A DNA stretch of 64,000 bases from positions 5,756 to 69,755 of the forward strand of contig URXE01000001.1 of NCBI GenBank assembly GCA_900551815.1. The letters are read 5' to 3'. Under the pieces are notes generated by a model, which saw only the letters and a list, made by a program, of their open reading frames with translations, did not search any database and had not been told where the DNA came from. Origin of the DNA: an uncultured Collinsella sp. GTDB lineage: Bacteria; Actinomycetota; Coriobacteriia; Coriobacteriales; Coriobacteriaceae. Position numbers and translations under genes: made by a program. Shown in pieces: positions 17,877 through 26,410 of the stretch; positions within the stretch are counted from its first letter, which is position 1; each line of letters begins with the position of its first letter.

Positions 17877-18959
17877 ATGATGGTAGATTCCAAACAGGCT
17901 CCGCTCGATGCCGAGGCAGCCGCAAAGGCGGCGTTTGCCTCGGTCCAGGATCAGCCGTTCCCCGATGATATCTTTACGGCCCCCGAGCTCCGCTGGGCCG
18001 TGATCGGGTGCGGCGTTATCGCCAACCAAATGGCCCAGTCCCTCGCTCTGGCCGGTCGCAAGCTCGCGGGTGTCGCCAACCGTACGCCGTCCAAGGCCCA
18101 GGCTTTTGCCGAGCAGTATGGTGTCGAGAAGGTGTACGAGACGGTTGAGGACCTCTACGCCGATCCGGACATCGACGCCGTCTATATCACCACGCCGCAC
18201 AACACGCATATCACCTATCTGCGTGCCGCGCTGGCCGCCGGCAAGCATGTGCTCTGCGAGAAAGCCATTACCCTCAACTCCGCCGAGCTCGACGAGGCCC
18301 GTGCCATCGCCGACGAGCATAACGTGGTCCTTATGGACGCCACCACGGTGCTTCACATGCCGCTGTATCAGGAGCTGCGCCGTCGCATGGATGCTGGCGA
18401 GTTCGGCCGCATGAATCTCGCTCAGCTCAACTTTGGCAGCTACAAGGAGTACGGCGATCTGACCAATCGCTTCTACAATCGCAACCTTGCCGGCGGCGCC
18501 ATGCTCGACATTGGCGTGTATGCGCTCTCCGTCATGCGCCTGTTTATGGCGAGCCAGCCCGCTGAGGTTGTCTCGCTGGGCAACACCTGTGAGACCGGTG
18601 TCGACGTTGCGGGCGGCATTGTCTGCCGTAACGCCGAGCAGCAGCTGGGCGTCGTGAGCCTTACGCTCCACTCCAAACAGCCCAAGCGCTCGGTCATCAG
18701 TTTCGATAAGTGCTATATCGAGGTCAACGAGTATCCGCGCGCCGACCATGCGACCATCGTGTGGACTGCGGACGGTCACCGTGAGGAGGTCCACACTGGC
18801 ACCGAGGCATACGCTCTGTGCTACGAGATGGCCGACCTGGAGAAGGCCGTTGCCGGCGATGATTCGAAGCGCGAGCTTCTGGGCTATGCTTCCGATGTTA
18901 TGGAGCTGATGACCAAGCTCCGAGCCGATTGGGGAGTCGTGTACCCCGAGGAGGAGTAA
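17877..18959 (+). CDS. Gfo/Idh/MocA family oxidoreductase
   Basis: NAD(P)-dependent sugar or cyclitol dehydrogenase-type enzyme. Rossmann motif WAVIGCGVIANQMA near residues 40-53 and the family signature CEKAITLN with the catalytic-region Lys near residue 127; C-terminal alpha/beta domain contains GGAMLDIGVYAL. A 38-residue N-terminal extension precedes the usual start. ATG 17877 or 17880, both after AGGAGG. Three bases before a DeoR regulator, which suggests a small carbohydrate-responsive operon. Substrate unknown. Confidence 0.85.
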   Translation: MMVDSKQAPLDAEAAAKAAFASVQDQPFPDDIFTAPELRWAVIGCGVIANQMAQSLALAGRKLAGVANRTPSKAQAFAEQYGVEKVYETVEDLYADPDIDAVYITTPHNTHITYLRAALAAGKHVLCEKAITLNSAELDEARAIADEHNVVLMDATTVLHMPLYQELRRRMDAGEFGRMNLAQLNFGSYKEYGDLTNRFYNRNLAGGAMLDIGVYALSVMRLFMASQPAEVVSLGNTCETGVDVAGGIVCRNAEQQLGVVSLTLHSKQPKRSVISFDKCYIEVNEYPRADHATIVWTADGHREEVHTGTEAYALCYEMADLEKAVAGDDSKRELLGYASDVMELMTKLRADWGVVYPEEE

Positions 18960-18962
18960 GCG

Positions 18963-19709
18963 ATGCTTGCGGAAGATAGGCTCAACGCGATCGTGTCGAT
19001 GGTGCAGCAGGCCGGCTCGGTTACCGTGCCGGAGCTTGCCGAAGCCCTGGGCGTGACACCGTCCACCATTCGCCGTGACTTGCAAACGCTCGACCGCGCG
19101 CACCGTATCGCCAAGGTGCACGGAGGCGCGACGAGTCTGGAGCGCGCGCACGTGACGCGCGACCTGACGATCGGCGAGCGCAGCGATCTCCATAACGACG
19201 ACAAGGAGCGTATCTGCGCCCGTGCGGCGGCGCTTGTGGAGCCCGATAGCTTTGTGTATATCGATTCGGGCTCCACGACCCTCAAGCTCATCGAGCATCT
19301 TCCGCGCCTTGAGGGCGTCACCTATGTGACTGATTCCGTGCTTCACGCTCAGCACCTCGCTTTGCGCGGCATGCGCACCGTGGTGCTGGGCGGCGAGCTC
19401 AAGCCCGAGACCGAGGCGCTCGTCGGTCCCGATGCCTTGGCAACTCTGGACCGCTATAACTTCAACTGCGGCTTTTGGGGTTCCAATGGCATCGCCGCCG
19501 AGCAAGGTCTCACCACTCCGGATATCGAGGAAGCGCAGGTCAAGCGTATCTCGATGCGCCACACGGCCAAACGCTTCGTAATCTCGGACGCCAGTAAATT
19601 TGGCATGGTGGCGCCCGTCAAGTTCGCGGACTTCCGCGATGCAACGATCATCACTGCGGGCGAGGTGCCCGCCAAGTACCAGTCGATGGACAACGTCATC
19701 ACGGTCTAG
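18963..19709 (+). CDS. DeoR/GlpR family transcriptional regulator
   Basis: N-terminal winged helix-turn-helix (VPELAEALGVTPSTIRRDL, residues about 22-40) with the DeoR signature, followed by a DeoRC sugar-phosphate-sensing domain with DSGSTTLKLIEHL and SDASKFG. 248 residues, the family length. Cotranscribed with the upstream oxidoreductase. It probably represses its own operon when the relevant sugar phosphate is absent; the effector is unknown. Confidence 0.92.
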   Translation: MLAEDRLNAIVSMVQQAGSVTVPELAEALGVTPSTIRRDLQTLDRAHRIAKVHGGATSLERAHVTRDLTIGERSDLHNDDKERICARAAALVEPDSFVYIDSGSTTLKLIEHLPRLEGVTYVTDSVLHAQHLALRGMRTVVLGGELKPETEALVGPDALATLDRYNFNCGFWGSNGIAAEQGLTTPDIEEAQVKRISMRHTAKRFVISDASKFGMVAPVKFADFRDATIITAGEVPAKYQSMDNVITV

Positions 19710-19725
19710 CGATGGGACAAGGCCA

Positions 19726-19764
19726 AAACCACCACAAAGGTGCCTGTCCCCATTGTGGTGGTTT
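19726..19764. terminator. Perfect 12-bp hairpin between convergent genes
   Basis: AAACCACCACAA (19726-19737) pairs with TTGTGGTGGTTT (19753-19764). The loop AGGTGCCTGTCCCCA is the reverse complement of the GGGGACAG loop core of the 17.4 kb hairpins. It overlaps the stop codon of the minus-strand pseudouridine synthase and can act as a terminator in both directions. Confidence 0.65.
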
Positions 19765-20422
19765 AGGGCTCCCAGGGGCAGGGGGCTTCGATGTGGATGG
19801 GCTCGCCGGTTACGGGATGCGTAAAGGACACGCTGTGGGCATGGAGCATCAGGCCGCAGGGACGCGGCGTGCCGTAGAGCTCGTCGCCCACCAGGGGATG
19901 ACGCTCGCTCGCCAGGTGCACGCGGATCTGGTGTTTGCGGCCGGTGAGCAGCTCGACATCGATATACGAACGCGTGGGCAGGCCTCGGCGGCTCTTAAGG
20001 CGCTTGAGCACCTTCACGCGCGTTTGAGACGGCTTGCCGCTGGCGCCGACGCGCATCTTTCGGCTGTCGTGACGGTCGCGGGCGATGGGCTTGTCGATGA
20101 GCTTTTCGTTCCAGTCGATCTTGCCCTCGGCGAGCGCCAGGTAGTGCTTCTCGAAAGCGTGGTCGATCACCATCTGGTCAAAGGCGGGCTGCGTCTGCTT
20201 GTCGAGCGAGAACAGCACCACGCCGGTGGTGTCGCGGTCCAGGCGGTTGAGCGGCTGCATGTCGGTCGCGGCAAAGCCGTCGCCCATCGCCAGCAGCAGG
20301 TCGCTGGCGTAGTCGGTGAGCGTGCGCTCGCCGGTGCCGTCGCCGTGGACGATCATGCCGGCGGGCTTGTCGATGGCCATGAGCCAGGCGTCGCAGTAGA
20401 GGACTTGAGGTTCTTCGTTCAC
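19763..20422 (-). CDS. RluA-family pseudouridine synthase
   Basis: Isomerises uridine to pseudouridine in rRNA or tRNA. The catalytic aspartate is in PLNRLDRDTTGVVLFSL, the RluA-family motif (HRLDxxTSG type), and the second conserved block is LLTGRKHQIRVHLA. 219 residues, without an S4 domain; the start is GTG 20422 with AAAGG upstream. Fifteen bases downstream of the U32 gene, so the two RNA-modification-type genes likely form one transcript. Target site not predictable. Confidence 0.88.
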   Translation of the reverse strand: MNEEPQVLYCDAWLMAIDKPAGMIVHGDGTGERTLTDYASDLLLAMGDGFAATDMQPLNRLDRDTTGVVLFSLDKQTQPAFDQMVIDHAFEKHYLALAEGKIDWNEKLIDKPIARDRHDSRKMRVGASGKPSQTRVKVLKRLKSRRGLPTRSYIDVELLTGRKHQIRVHLASERHPLVGDELYGTPRPCGLMLHAHSVSFTHPVTGEPIHIEAPCPWEP

Positions 20423-20437
20423 GTGTAAGCCTTTCGG

Positions 20438-22933
20438 TTAGCTGATTCCCACAAACATGCAGCCCGAGGTCGCCCCGCGTAGGCGGGCGGCGGGCTTGCG
20501 GCCGGTCTGCGCTGCTTCGACGGCACGACGGACGCGGGCGACGGCACGGCCCACCTCATCCGTCTCGAGCAGCGTTCCGTCCACCATGAGGCGACGCACG
20601 CCGGCGTCGAGCAGCTGAGGAACCTGCGGCGTGAGGTCGATGGGGTAGGCATCGTACAGGCGAGAGCGGCCGTGGATGTCGGTGCGGACGGGCATGACCT
20701 TTCCGTCGATATTCTTGAGCGAGAGCTTGCGGGCACGCAGGCGGCAGTTGGCACAATCGTGGATGCAGCCATTGGCAACCTGCAGAATGCAATGCTCGCT
20801 TGTCATGACGCGCGGGCGGCCAAAGACGGTGATGCCCAGAGCAGCGGGCGCGGCGGCGCCGAGCGAGACAATCTCGTCGAGCGTGATCTCGGGCGAGAGC
20901 CAAAACGCACCGGCGCCGCGCTCGGCAAGCGCCTCCATGCAGGGCGTGTTGTGCACCGGCAGGCAAGAGCGAATCTCGACCGTGGCGCCAGCCTGCGCGG
21001 CCAGGGCAAGCTCGGAGATATTGCCGACGGCGACGGTGGCTCCAGCATTGATCCAGGGATCGACGCGCTCGTGGTCGACGGCGCGGCAGACCTCGTCGAG
21101 TACGGGCACGATACCCTGCTCAAATGCATCGGCGGGGGAGAGCCTGGCCGCATCGAGCGCGTCGGTGGTCATGTAGATGCGCGTTGCACCCTCCACGCGC
21201 GCTGCCTCGGCGGCTTCGAGCGTGGTGACGGCGGCGCAGATCTGCGGCTCATCGCGGTAATGCTCGGGCGCGGGGCGGGAATCACTGGTTACAATCGCCG
21301 GCAACTCGAGCGTTTTCGCACTCTCCTCGTACGGTGCCAGAATGGCCTCCTCGAGCGCTTTGCAGGCGGCGGCGCGCACCTTGTGCACGGCGGAGAAGCC
21401 CATACCGCAGCCGGCGTCGAGCGAAATGTCAAAGCTCGCTGCCTCAAAGGGCGAAGAGCCCATGCGGCCCACATGCTCAACCAGGTCTGCCGCCTCGACG
21501 GCGCGGGTCTTGGCGGCCTCGACGGTAAAGCCGGTGGCGGTGGCGGTAAGCGCGGGGTCGTCGCAGCAGGTGAGCGTAACGGTAAACGGCTCGCCCAGAC
21601 GCGCCACAACGGACACGTCTACGGCGCGGCGGCGCAGCACGTCGCGCTTGAGCGCAGCGCCGGCGGCGTCGATGGCGCGCTGGCTTCGAATCACGCGCAC
21701 GCGGCAACCCTCGGGCATGCTACGGGGCACGCGGCACTCGATAACATCGCCGGCGGCGGCATCATCGGCGGCAATGGTGGTCAGGAACTGGTCGAACTCA
21801 TCGTCGTGACGAAGCTCCAGCAAGTCGCCCTTGCCCACGGGCTCAAACAGCTCAATGCGGGCGATGGCGGCGCGGCGACGGCGGTCGTCGGGCTTGAGGC
21901 CGCGCACATCGCGGTTGGCCAGGCGGCTGCCCAGCACCGTGCCCACGATCTGGCCGCGGTTGTTGGAGCGCTCGTAGCTCATCATCTCGTCGCCCGAGGT
22001 GCCGTCCTGATAGGCGTGCGTAAAGTCGCGGTTGAAGCAGCGCTTGAGCTGGCGCTGACGGGCGGTTTCCTCGTCCTTGGCAACGGTGGCTCCGGATAGC
22101 ATGTCGTCAATTTCGTGACGATACACATCAACGATGGAGTACACGTAATCGGGCGCTTTCATGCGGCCCTCGAGCTTGAGCGACGCGGCGCCGGCGTCAT
22201 ACAGACGGCGAACAAGCTGTGAGGTGTTGGTGTCGCGTGGGCACAGCGCACGCTCGCGGCCGGCGGGGGAGAGCGTGCGGCCGTTCTCGTCGATCAGCTC
22301 GTAGGGCAGGCGGCAGGGCTGGGCGCACATGCCACGGTTGGCCGAGCGGCCCGCCATGGCAAAGCTTGACAGCAGGCACAGGCCCGAGTAGCAAAAGCAG
22401 ATGGCACCGTGGCTAAAGACCTCCAGGTCCACATCGGGCGCGGCATCGTGAATGGCGGCAATCTCGTCGATGGAAAGCTCGCGCGAGAGGGTCACGCGGT
22501 CGGCGCCCTGCTCGCGGCACCAAAGGGTTCCGCGGTCATCGTGGATGTTCGCTTGGGTCGAGATATGCGTCTCGATGCCGGGCATGGTGCGTTTGACCTC
22601 AAAGAACAGGCCCCAGTCCTGGATGATGAAGGCGTCAGCGCCCAGCGTGGAGCAGCGATGGATGAGTTGCAGCGCATCGCCCATCTCGGACTGCTTGATG
22701 ACGATGTTGACCGTGACGTAGACGCGCGACCCGGCCAGATGTGCGGCGCGGCAGGCCTGCTCAAAGGCCTCGTCGGTAAAGTTGGTGGCCTTGCGGCGGG
22801 CGTTGAAGCTTCCCATGCCGCAGTAGATGGCGTCTGCCCCGGCAGCGAGTGCGGCGGCAAAGGGCTCCGGGCCTCCGGCGGGGGCCAAGAGCTCGGGTCT
22901 GCGGTTGGTGGTTCGACTGGCGGTTGCGGTCAT
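20438..22933 (-). CDS. Peptidase U32 family protein (RlhA-like)
   Basis: 831-residue U32 protein. It opens with RPELLAPAGGPEPFAAAL and contains the U32 signature EVFSHGAICFCYSGLCLLSS, then CAQPCRLPYEL and CPRDTNTS, conserved cysteine blocks. The long C-terminal region (DUF3656-like, then a second barrel-like part with CIHDCANCRLRA) matches the large RlhA type. Characterised U32 members of this architecture act in prephenate-dependent hydroxylation of 23S rRNA cytidine; protease activity is assigned to only some others. AAAGGCAGG precedes the start. Function is inferred from family. Confidence 0.82.
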   Translation of the reverse strand: MTATASRTTNRRPELLAPAGGPEPFAAALAAGADAIYCGMGSFNARRKATNFTDEAFEQACRAAHLAGSRVYVTVNIVIKQSEMGDALQLIHRCSTLGADAFIIQDWGLFFEVKRTMPGIETHISTQANIHDDRGTLWCREQGADRVTLSRELSIDEIAAIHDAAPDVDLEVFSHGAICFCYSGLCLLSSFAMAGRSANRGMCAQPCRLPYELIDENGRTLSPAGRERALCPRDTNTSQLVRRLYDAGAASLKLEGRMKAPDYVYSIVDVYRHEIDDMLSGATVAKDEETARQRQLKRCFNRDFTHAYQDGTSGDEMMSYERSNNRGQIVGTVLGSRLANRDVRGLKPDDRRRRAAIARIELFEPVGKGDLLELRHDDEFDQFLTTIAADDAAAGDVIECRVPRSMPEGCRVRVIRSQRAIDAAGAALKRDVLRRRAVDVSVVARLGEPFTVTLTCCDDPALTATATGFTVEAAKTRAVEAADLVEHVGRMGSSPFEAASFDISLDAGCGMGFSAVHKVRAAACKALEEAILAPYEESAKTLELPAIVTSDSRPAPEHYRDEPQICAAVTTLEAAEAARVEGATRIYMTTDALDAARLSPADAFEQGIVPVLDEVCRAVDHERVDPWINAGATVAVGNISELALAAQAGATVEIRSCLPVHNTPCMEALAERGAGAFWLSPEITLDEIVSLGAAAPAALGITVFGRPRVMTSEHCILQVANGCIHDCANCRLRARKLSLKNIDGKVMPVRTDIHGRSRLYDAYPIDLTPQVPQLLDAGVRRLMVDGTLLETDEVGRAVARVRRAVEAAQTGRKPAARLRGATSGCMFVGIS

Positions 22934-23039
22934 ATCCTGCCTTTCAAAATGCTCAGATATTCAAAAGTATAGTGGTGCTGTTGCGGCGGACGAGCCCTGT
23001 GGCCCAAGCAGGATAAAGTCTTCAGCAGCCCTTGCAGCA

Positions 23040-23111
23040 AAAATGATCTGTTTCCCTCCGTCCCCTATGGATCACCTAATCCGATGGGGACGGAGGGAAA
23101 CAGATCATTTT
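23040..23111. repeat. 26-bp perfect inverted repeat
   Basis: Arms 23040-23065 and 23086-23111 are exact reverse complements with a 20-base loop. The arm contains GTTTCCCTCCGTCCCC. It lies upstream of ridA and of the U32 gene, in the only long gap here (22934-23311). A single copy of the same arm, with one change, is at 23774-23799. Confidence 0.8.
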
Positions 23112-23193
23112 GAACTTCACCGTCCGTTCGTGCCGTTCAGCGGCCGACAGGCGCCGTAGGGCGATAAATTATTCTCGCAACGTGATAATAATC

Positions 23194-23222
23194 TTGCATC
23201 GCGCGGAAACCTTGAGTACTAT
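23194..23222 (+). promoter_or_regulatory. Predicted ridA promoter
   Basis: TTGCAT (23194-23199) and TACTAT (23217-23222) are separated by 17 bases. An ATTATT/AATAAT inverted pair lies just upstream at about 23167-23192. Leader of about 80 bases to the ridA ATG. Confidence 0.55.
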
Positions 23223-23311
23223 CCCAAATCAAGCGCGGTGTTCAGACCGAATTGTGCCTCCCGGTGTGAACGCCGCGCTCACGCTCTCTATCTGATCGTA
23301 AGGAGAAAAAC

Positions 23312-23689
23312 ATGAGCAAGACCGTCGTGTCTTCCGATAACGCACCCGCAGCCATCGGCCCGTATTCCCCCGGCATCCAGACCGGCAACATGGTGTTCTT
23401 GTCCGGCCAGCTGGGCATCGACCCCGCAACCGGCAAGATGCCCGAGGGCGTCGAGGCCCAGGCTAAGCAGTCCCTTGCTAACGTCGAGGCTCTGCTGACC
23501 GCTGCCGGCGCCACCTTTGCCGATGTCGTCAAGACCACGGTCTACCTGGCCGACATTGCCGACTTCGCTGCCGTGAACGAGATCTACGCTTCCAAGTTCG
23601 AGGCTCCGTTCCCCGCGCGCAGCGCTTTCCAGGTTGCCGCTCTTCCGGCCGGCGGTCTGGTCGAGATCGAGGTCGTCGCCGCTCTCTAA
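23312..23689 (+). CDS. ridA: RidA family reactive enamine/imine deaminase
   Basis: Hydrolyses reactive 2-aminoacrylate and related imines produced by PLP enzymes. IGPYSPGIQTGNMVFLSGQ near the start and PARSAFQVAALPAGGLVEIE at the end are diagnostic; the Arg in PARSAF corresponds to the catalytic arginine. 125 residues, standard. AAGGAGAAAAAC precedes ATG 23312. It is followed by its own terminator, next to the purine cluster whose YgeX enzyme can release 2-aminoacrylate. Confidence 0.92.
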   Translation: MSKTVVSSDNAPAAIGPYSPGIQTGNMVFLSGQLGIDPATGKMPEGVEAQAKQSLANVEALLTAAGATFADVVKTTVYLADIADFAAVNEIYASKFEAPFPARSAFQVAALPAGGLVEIEVVAAL

Positions 23690-23720
23690 GACGTTGGCGA
23701 AAACAAAACATGACATGCAA

Positions 23721-23756
23721 AAAGACCCTGCAGTGCGTGTGAACTGCAGGGTCTTT
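23721..23756 (+). terminator. Rho-independent terminator after ridA
   Basis: AAAGACCCTGCAGT (23721-23734) pairs with ACTGCAGGGTCTTT (23743-23756), a 14-bp perfect stem with TTTT at its end. The A-rich upstream side makes it potentially bidirectional, also ending the minus-strand regulator. Confidence 0.9.
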
Positions 23757-23773
23757 TGTCAAGCGATGCGACA

Positions 23774-23799
23774 AAAATGATCCGTTTCCCTCCGTCCCC
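23774..23799. repeat. Single copy of the GTTTCCCTCCGTCCCC repeat arm
   Basis: Twenty-five of 26 bases match the left arm of the 23040-23111 inverted repeat. Located between the ridA terminator and the stop of the regulator gene. Confidence 0.75.
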
Positions 23800-23811
23800 A
23801 AGGGTTAACGT

Positions 23812-24474
23812 TTAGCCTTCCTTGCGGACTTTTTGCAGGTAGCGGTAGACGCTGGGCTCCGAGATGCCCAGCGCGGTGGCGGCGCAGGCCACGGCGCCCT
23901 TGAGCATGAACACCCCGTTGCCGTTGAGGTGGCGAATGACGTCCACGCGGTCGCTCTGACCAAGCGACGCTACATCCAGCCCGCGCGCGCTCAGCAACTC
24001 GGAAATACTGCGGTCGATGAGTTCCTGCGTAGACTCCGAAAGGCTTTCGACCTCGATAGACGCGGGCTCCGCCTGTCTAGGCGCCGCGTCGAAGCAGGCC
24101 ATGAGCTGCTGCGCCATGGCGTTGATGGAGCGCACGGTCGAGAGGTCGGTGTTGACGCAGAGCATACCGACAATCTCGTCATTCTCGCGGATAAAGTACG
24201 TCGCCGACTCCAACGTCTTGCCACCGGCACCGCGCCCCTCGTAGCCCGTAATAAACGGCAGGTCGCGATACTTGGCGTCGTGCATGATCTTGAGTGCCAG
24301 GTCGGTGGCGGGACCGCCGACCTTGCGGCCGCTCACGATGCCGTTGCGAATATCGACGATGGCGTGGTCGGGATCCGAGAAATCGTGCAGCACGATTTCG
24401 CTGTTTTTGCCGAGTATCTGCTCCAGGAAATCGACCATCGGCAAAAAGCGACGTACGGTCTCGTTCACGGGCAA
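23812..24474 (-). CDS. YheO-like PAS/helix-turn-helix regulator (purine cluster, 1)
   Basis: 220-residue transcription factor with an N-terminal YheO-type PAS-like sensor (IVLHDFSDPDHAIVDIRNG and SGRKVGGPATDLAL) and a C-terminal HTH (AATALGISEPSVYRYLQKVR). AAAGGAG precedes its ATG at 24474. It is divergent from the NCS2 permease gene, and a paralogue sits divergently beside ygeX at 41430-42083. Pairing with both purine operons suggests it responds to a purine or a catabolic intermediate. Confidence 0.85.
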   Translation of the reverse strand: MPVNETVRRFLPMVDFLEQILGKNSEIVLHDFSDPDHAIVDIRNGIVSGRKVGGPATDLALKIMHDAKYRDLPFITGYEGRGAGGKTLESATYFIRENDEIVGMLCVNTDLSTVRSINAMAQQLMACFDAAPRQAEPASIEVESLSESTQELIDRSISELLSARGLDVASLGQSDRVDVIRHLNGNGVFMLKGAVACAATALGISEPSVYRYLQKVRKEG

Positions 24475-24500
24475 CTCCTTTTGGTTCTATCGAAGTGTTC

Positions 24501-24704
24501 ATAACAATTTTTTATCATGGTAACACGCTGCTCATCATCTCGTATATCAGCAGGTACATTGCGTAATACAGACGAACGGTAGGAATTTGGCGGTAAACGG
24601 TTGACCAAAAGAAAAGTTAGATGTTATTTTGACCAGACACTTTCCTGACCTGCGGAAATGCGTTATCTCAGCTGAAGAATAGTCTGATAACAAAAAATTA
24701 TTAT
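24501..24704. promoter_or_regulatory. Divergent regulator/permease control region
   Basis: Two copies of an 18-base A/T motif: ATAACAATTTTTTATCAT at 24501-24518 and ATAACAAAAAATTATTAT at 24687-24704. They are near-reverse-complements around an A6/T6 core. TTGACCA occurs twice, near 24600 and 24633. The first 18-mer is 27 bases upstream of the regulator start, consistent with autoregulation. TGAGAATGAGAATCATC follows the second copy. Confidence 0.4.
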
Positions 24705-24819
24705 TGAGAATGAGAATCATCTTTAATACGATATGCAACGAAGGCACAACCTCAACCCCGCGCTGCGTCACAATAGAGCGTTAGATGCGAAAACAACTAT
24801 TTCGAGGATTGGTGGTCAA

Positions 24820-26214
24820 ATGACCCAGGAGACGGTTACGAACGGCACTGAAGCCCTGTTCACTCGCGAAGGCATGCCGCCCGTTAAGGAAATGATCCCG
24901 TGTGCCCTTCAGCATGTACTGGCATCGTTTGCCGGCATCATTACACCGGCGGTCATCATGGCCGGTGTCTACGGCTTTAATAGCCAGCAGAGCACCGACA
25001 TCATCCAGGTTGCACTCATTCTTTCGGCAATCGACACGGCCCTTCAGGCCTTCGCTCCCTTCCGTCGTATCGGCGGCGGCCTGCCCATCGTCATGGGCGT
25101 TTCGTTCGCGTTCCTGCCGGCCCTTCAGGCCATGGGCGCCTCGGGCTTTAGCTTTGGCGCGCTGCTGGGCGGCGAGATCGTCGGCGGTGCCGTCGCGGTT
25201 CTCTTTGGTCTGGCCTACAGCAAGATCAAGTGGCTGTTCCCGCCCGTCGTGACCGGTACGGTCATCTTCTCCATTGGCGTCTCTCTCTATCCCACGGCCG
25301 TCAAGTACATGGCCGGCGGTATGGGTACGCCGCTGTGGGGCACCCCGCAGGCCTGGTGCGTCGCTCTTATCACCTTCGCCGTGGTCTTTGCGCTCGCCAA
25401 CTTTGGCAAGGGCACGCTCAAGCTGGGATCCGTGTTCTTTGGCATGATCGTCGGCATGATCGTCTCCATCCCCTTTGGCATGATCGACTTCTCCAGCGTC
25501 GCCACCGCTCAGGTCTTCGCCCTTCCCAAGCTTATGCCCTACGCGCTCGAGTTTGATCCCGAGGTCTGCATTACCCTCGCTGTCGTGTTCCCCATGGTTG
25601 CCATCCAGGTTATCGGTGACGTTTCCGCCGCCTGCCTGGGCTCCATCGACCGTATGCCCACCGAGCGCGAGCTCTCCGGCGCTATTGTGTCTCAGGGCCT
25701 CACCTCTATGGTCGGCGGCCTGCTGGGCGGTCTTCCCACCAGCGCCCTTGGCCAGAACGTGGGCATCATCTGCTCCAACAAGGTCGTCAACAAGTGGGTC
25801 TTTGTGATCATCGCGGCCGTCTTTGCCATCGCCGGCCTGTTCCCGCAGCTCTCTGCCGTCCTTTCCGCCATCCCGCAGCCTGTCATCGGCGGCGCGACCG
25901 TCGGCGTCTTTGGCACCATCACCATGAACGGTGTGCGCATGTTCACCCGCGAGGGCCTCACGCAGCGCACCACCACCATCGTCGGCACCTCGGTCGTCTT
26001 TGGCCTGGGTATCTGGATGGCCAGCGGTTGCCTTGCCGGCGAGGGCATGCCCACCTGGGTGTCCACCGTCATCGGCTCCAACGCCGTGACCCCCACCGCC
26101 ATCATGGCCATTGTCCTTAACCTGATCCTTCCGCAGACGCCGGTCGTGGCTCAGCACATCGATGCCGCCAAGGATGCCGCTGTGGATCTGGTCCTGCCCG
26201 AGAGCAAGAAGTAA
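24820..26214 (+). CDS. NCS2/NAT family xanthine-urate permease
   Basis: Proton-coupled nucleobase importer of 464 residues with about 14 hydrophobic segments. The NAT signature appears as GQNVGIICSNKV (QNxG pattern), and a conserved acidic site is in DPEVCITLAVVFPMVAIQVIGD. ATG 24820 with GAGGA upstream is preferred to earlier in-frame codons. First gene of a purine operon with ssnA, ygfK, a ferredoxin and xdhD; the pattern fits urate/xanthine carriers (UacT, PucJ type) better than uracil permease. Precise substrate is an inference. Confidence 0.9.
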   Translation: MTQETVTNGTEALFTREGMPPVKEMIPCALQHVLASFAGIITPAVIMAGVYGFNSQQSTDIIQVALILSAIDTALQAFAPFRRIGGGLPIVMGVSFAFLPALQAMGASGFSFGALLGGEIVGGAVAVLFGLAYSKIKWLFPPVVTGTVIFSIGVSLYPTAVKYMAGGMGTPLWGTPQAWCVALITFAVVFALANFGKGTLKLGSVFFGMIVGMIVSIPFGMIDFSSVATAQVFALPKLMPYALEFDPEVCITLAVVFPMVAIQVIGDVSAACLGSIDRMPTERELSGAIVSQGLTSMVGGLLGGLPTSALGQNVGIICSNKVVNKWVFVIIAAVFAIAGLFPQLSAVLSAIPQPVIGGATVGVFGTITMNGVRMFTREGLTQRTTTIVGTSVVFGLGIWMASGCLAGEGMPTWVSTVIGSNAVTPTAIMAIVLNLILPQTPVVAQHIDAAKDAAVDLVLPESKK

Positions 26215-26230
26215 CCAATTCGGTGCTATT

Positions 26231-26307
26231 CGCCGGCGGACGCATCGCCTCGTCCGCCGGCGCCATGCGGCGCCAAGCCGCACTTCAAAGGGCTTGTCCC
26301 TTTGGTG
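26231..26307 (+). promoter_or_regulatory. Two GC-rich hairpins between the permease and ssnA
   Basis: CGCCGGCGGACG (26231-26242) pairs with CGTCCGCCGGCG (26251-26262), a perfect 12-bp stem. A second stem, CTTC..AAAGGG with CCCTTT..GAAG, spans about 26283-26307. There is no U-tract, so it looks more like an RNA-stability or differential-expression element than a terminator. Confidence 0.5.
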
Positions 26308-26410
26308 AAGCGTTGACGGGAGAGGGCCCGTTTCCGGTGTAGGCCGGCGCTTCGCACTTCCGCCATGTCAGAGGTGTCAAACCCCGCCTCTGATGTTGAA
26401 GGGAGCATTT

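Noticed and set aside
24733..24819. Longer N-terminus for the NCS2 permease
   Set aside because: The in-frame upstream codons lie in the promoter region, and ATG 24820 has a ribosome site and the expected N-terminus.
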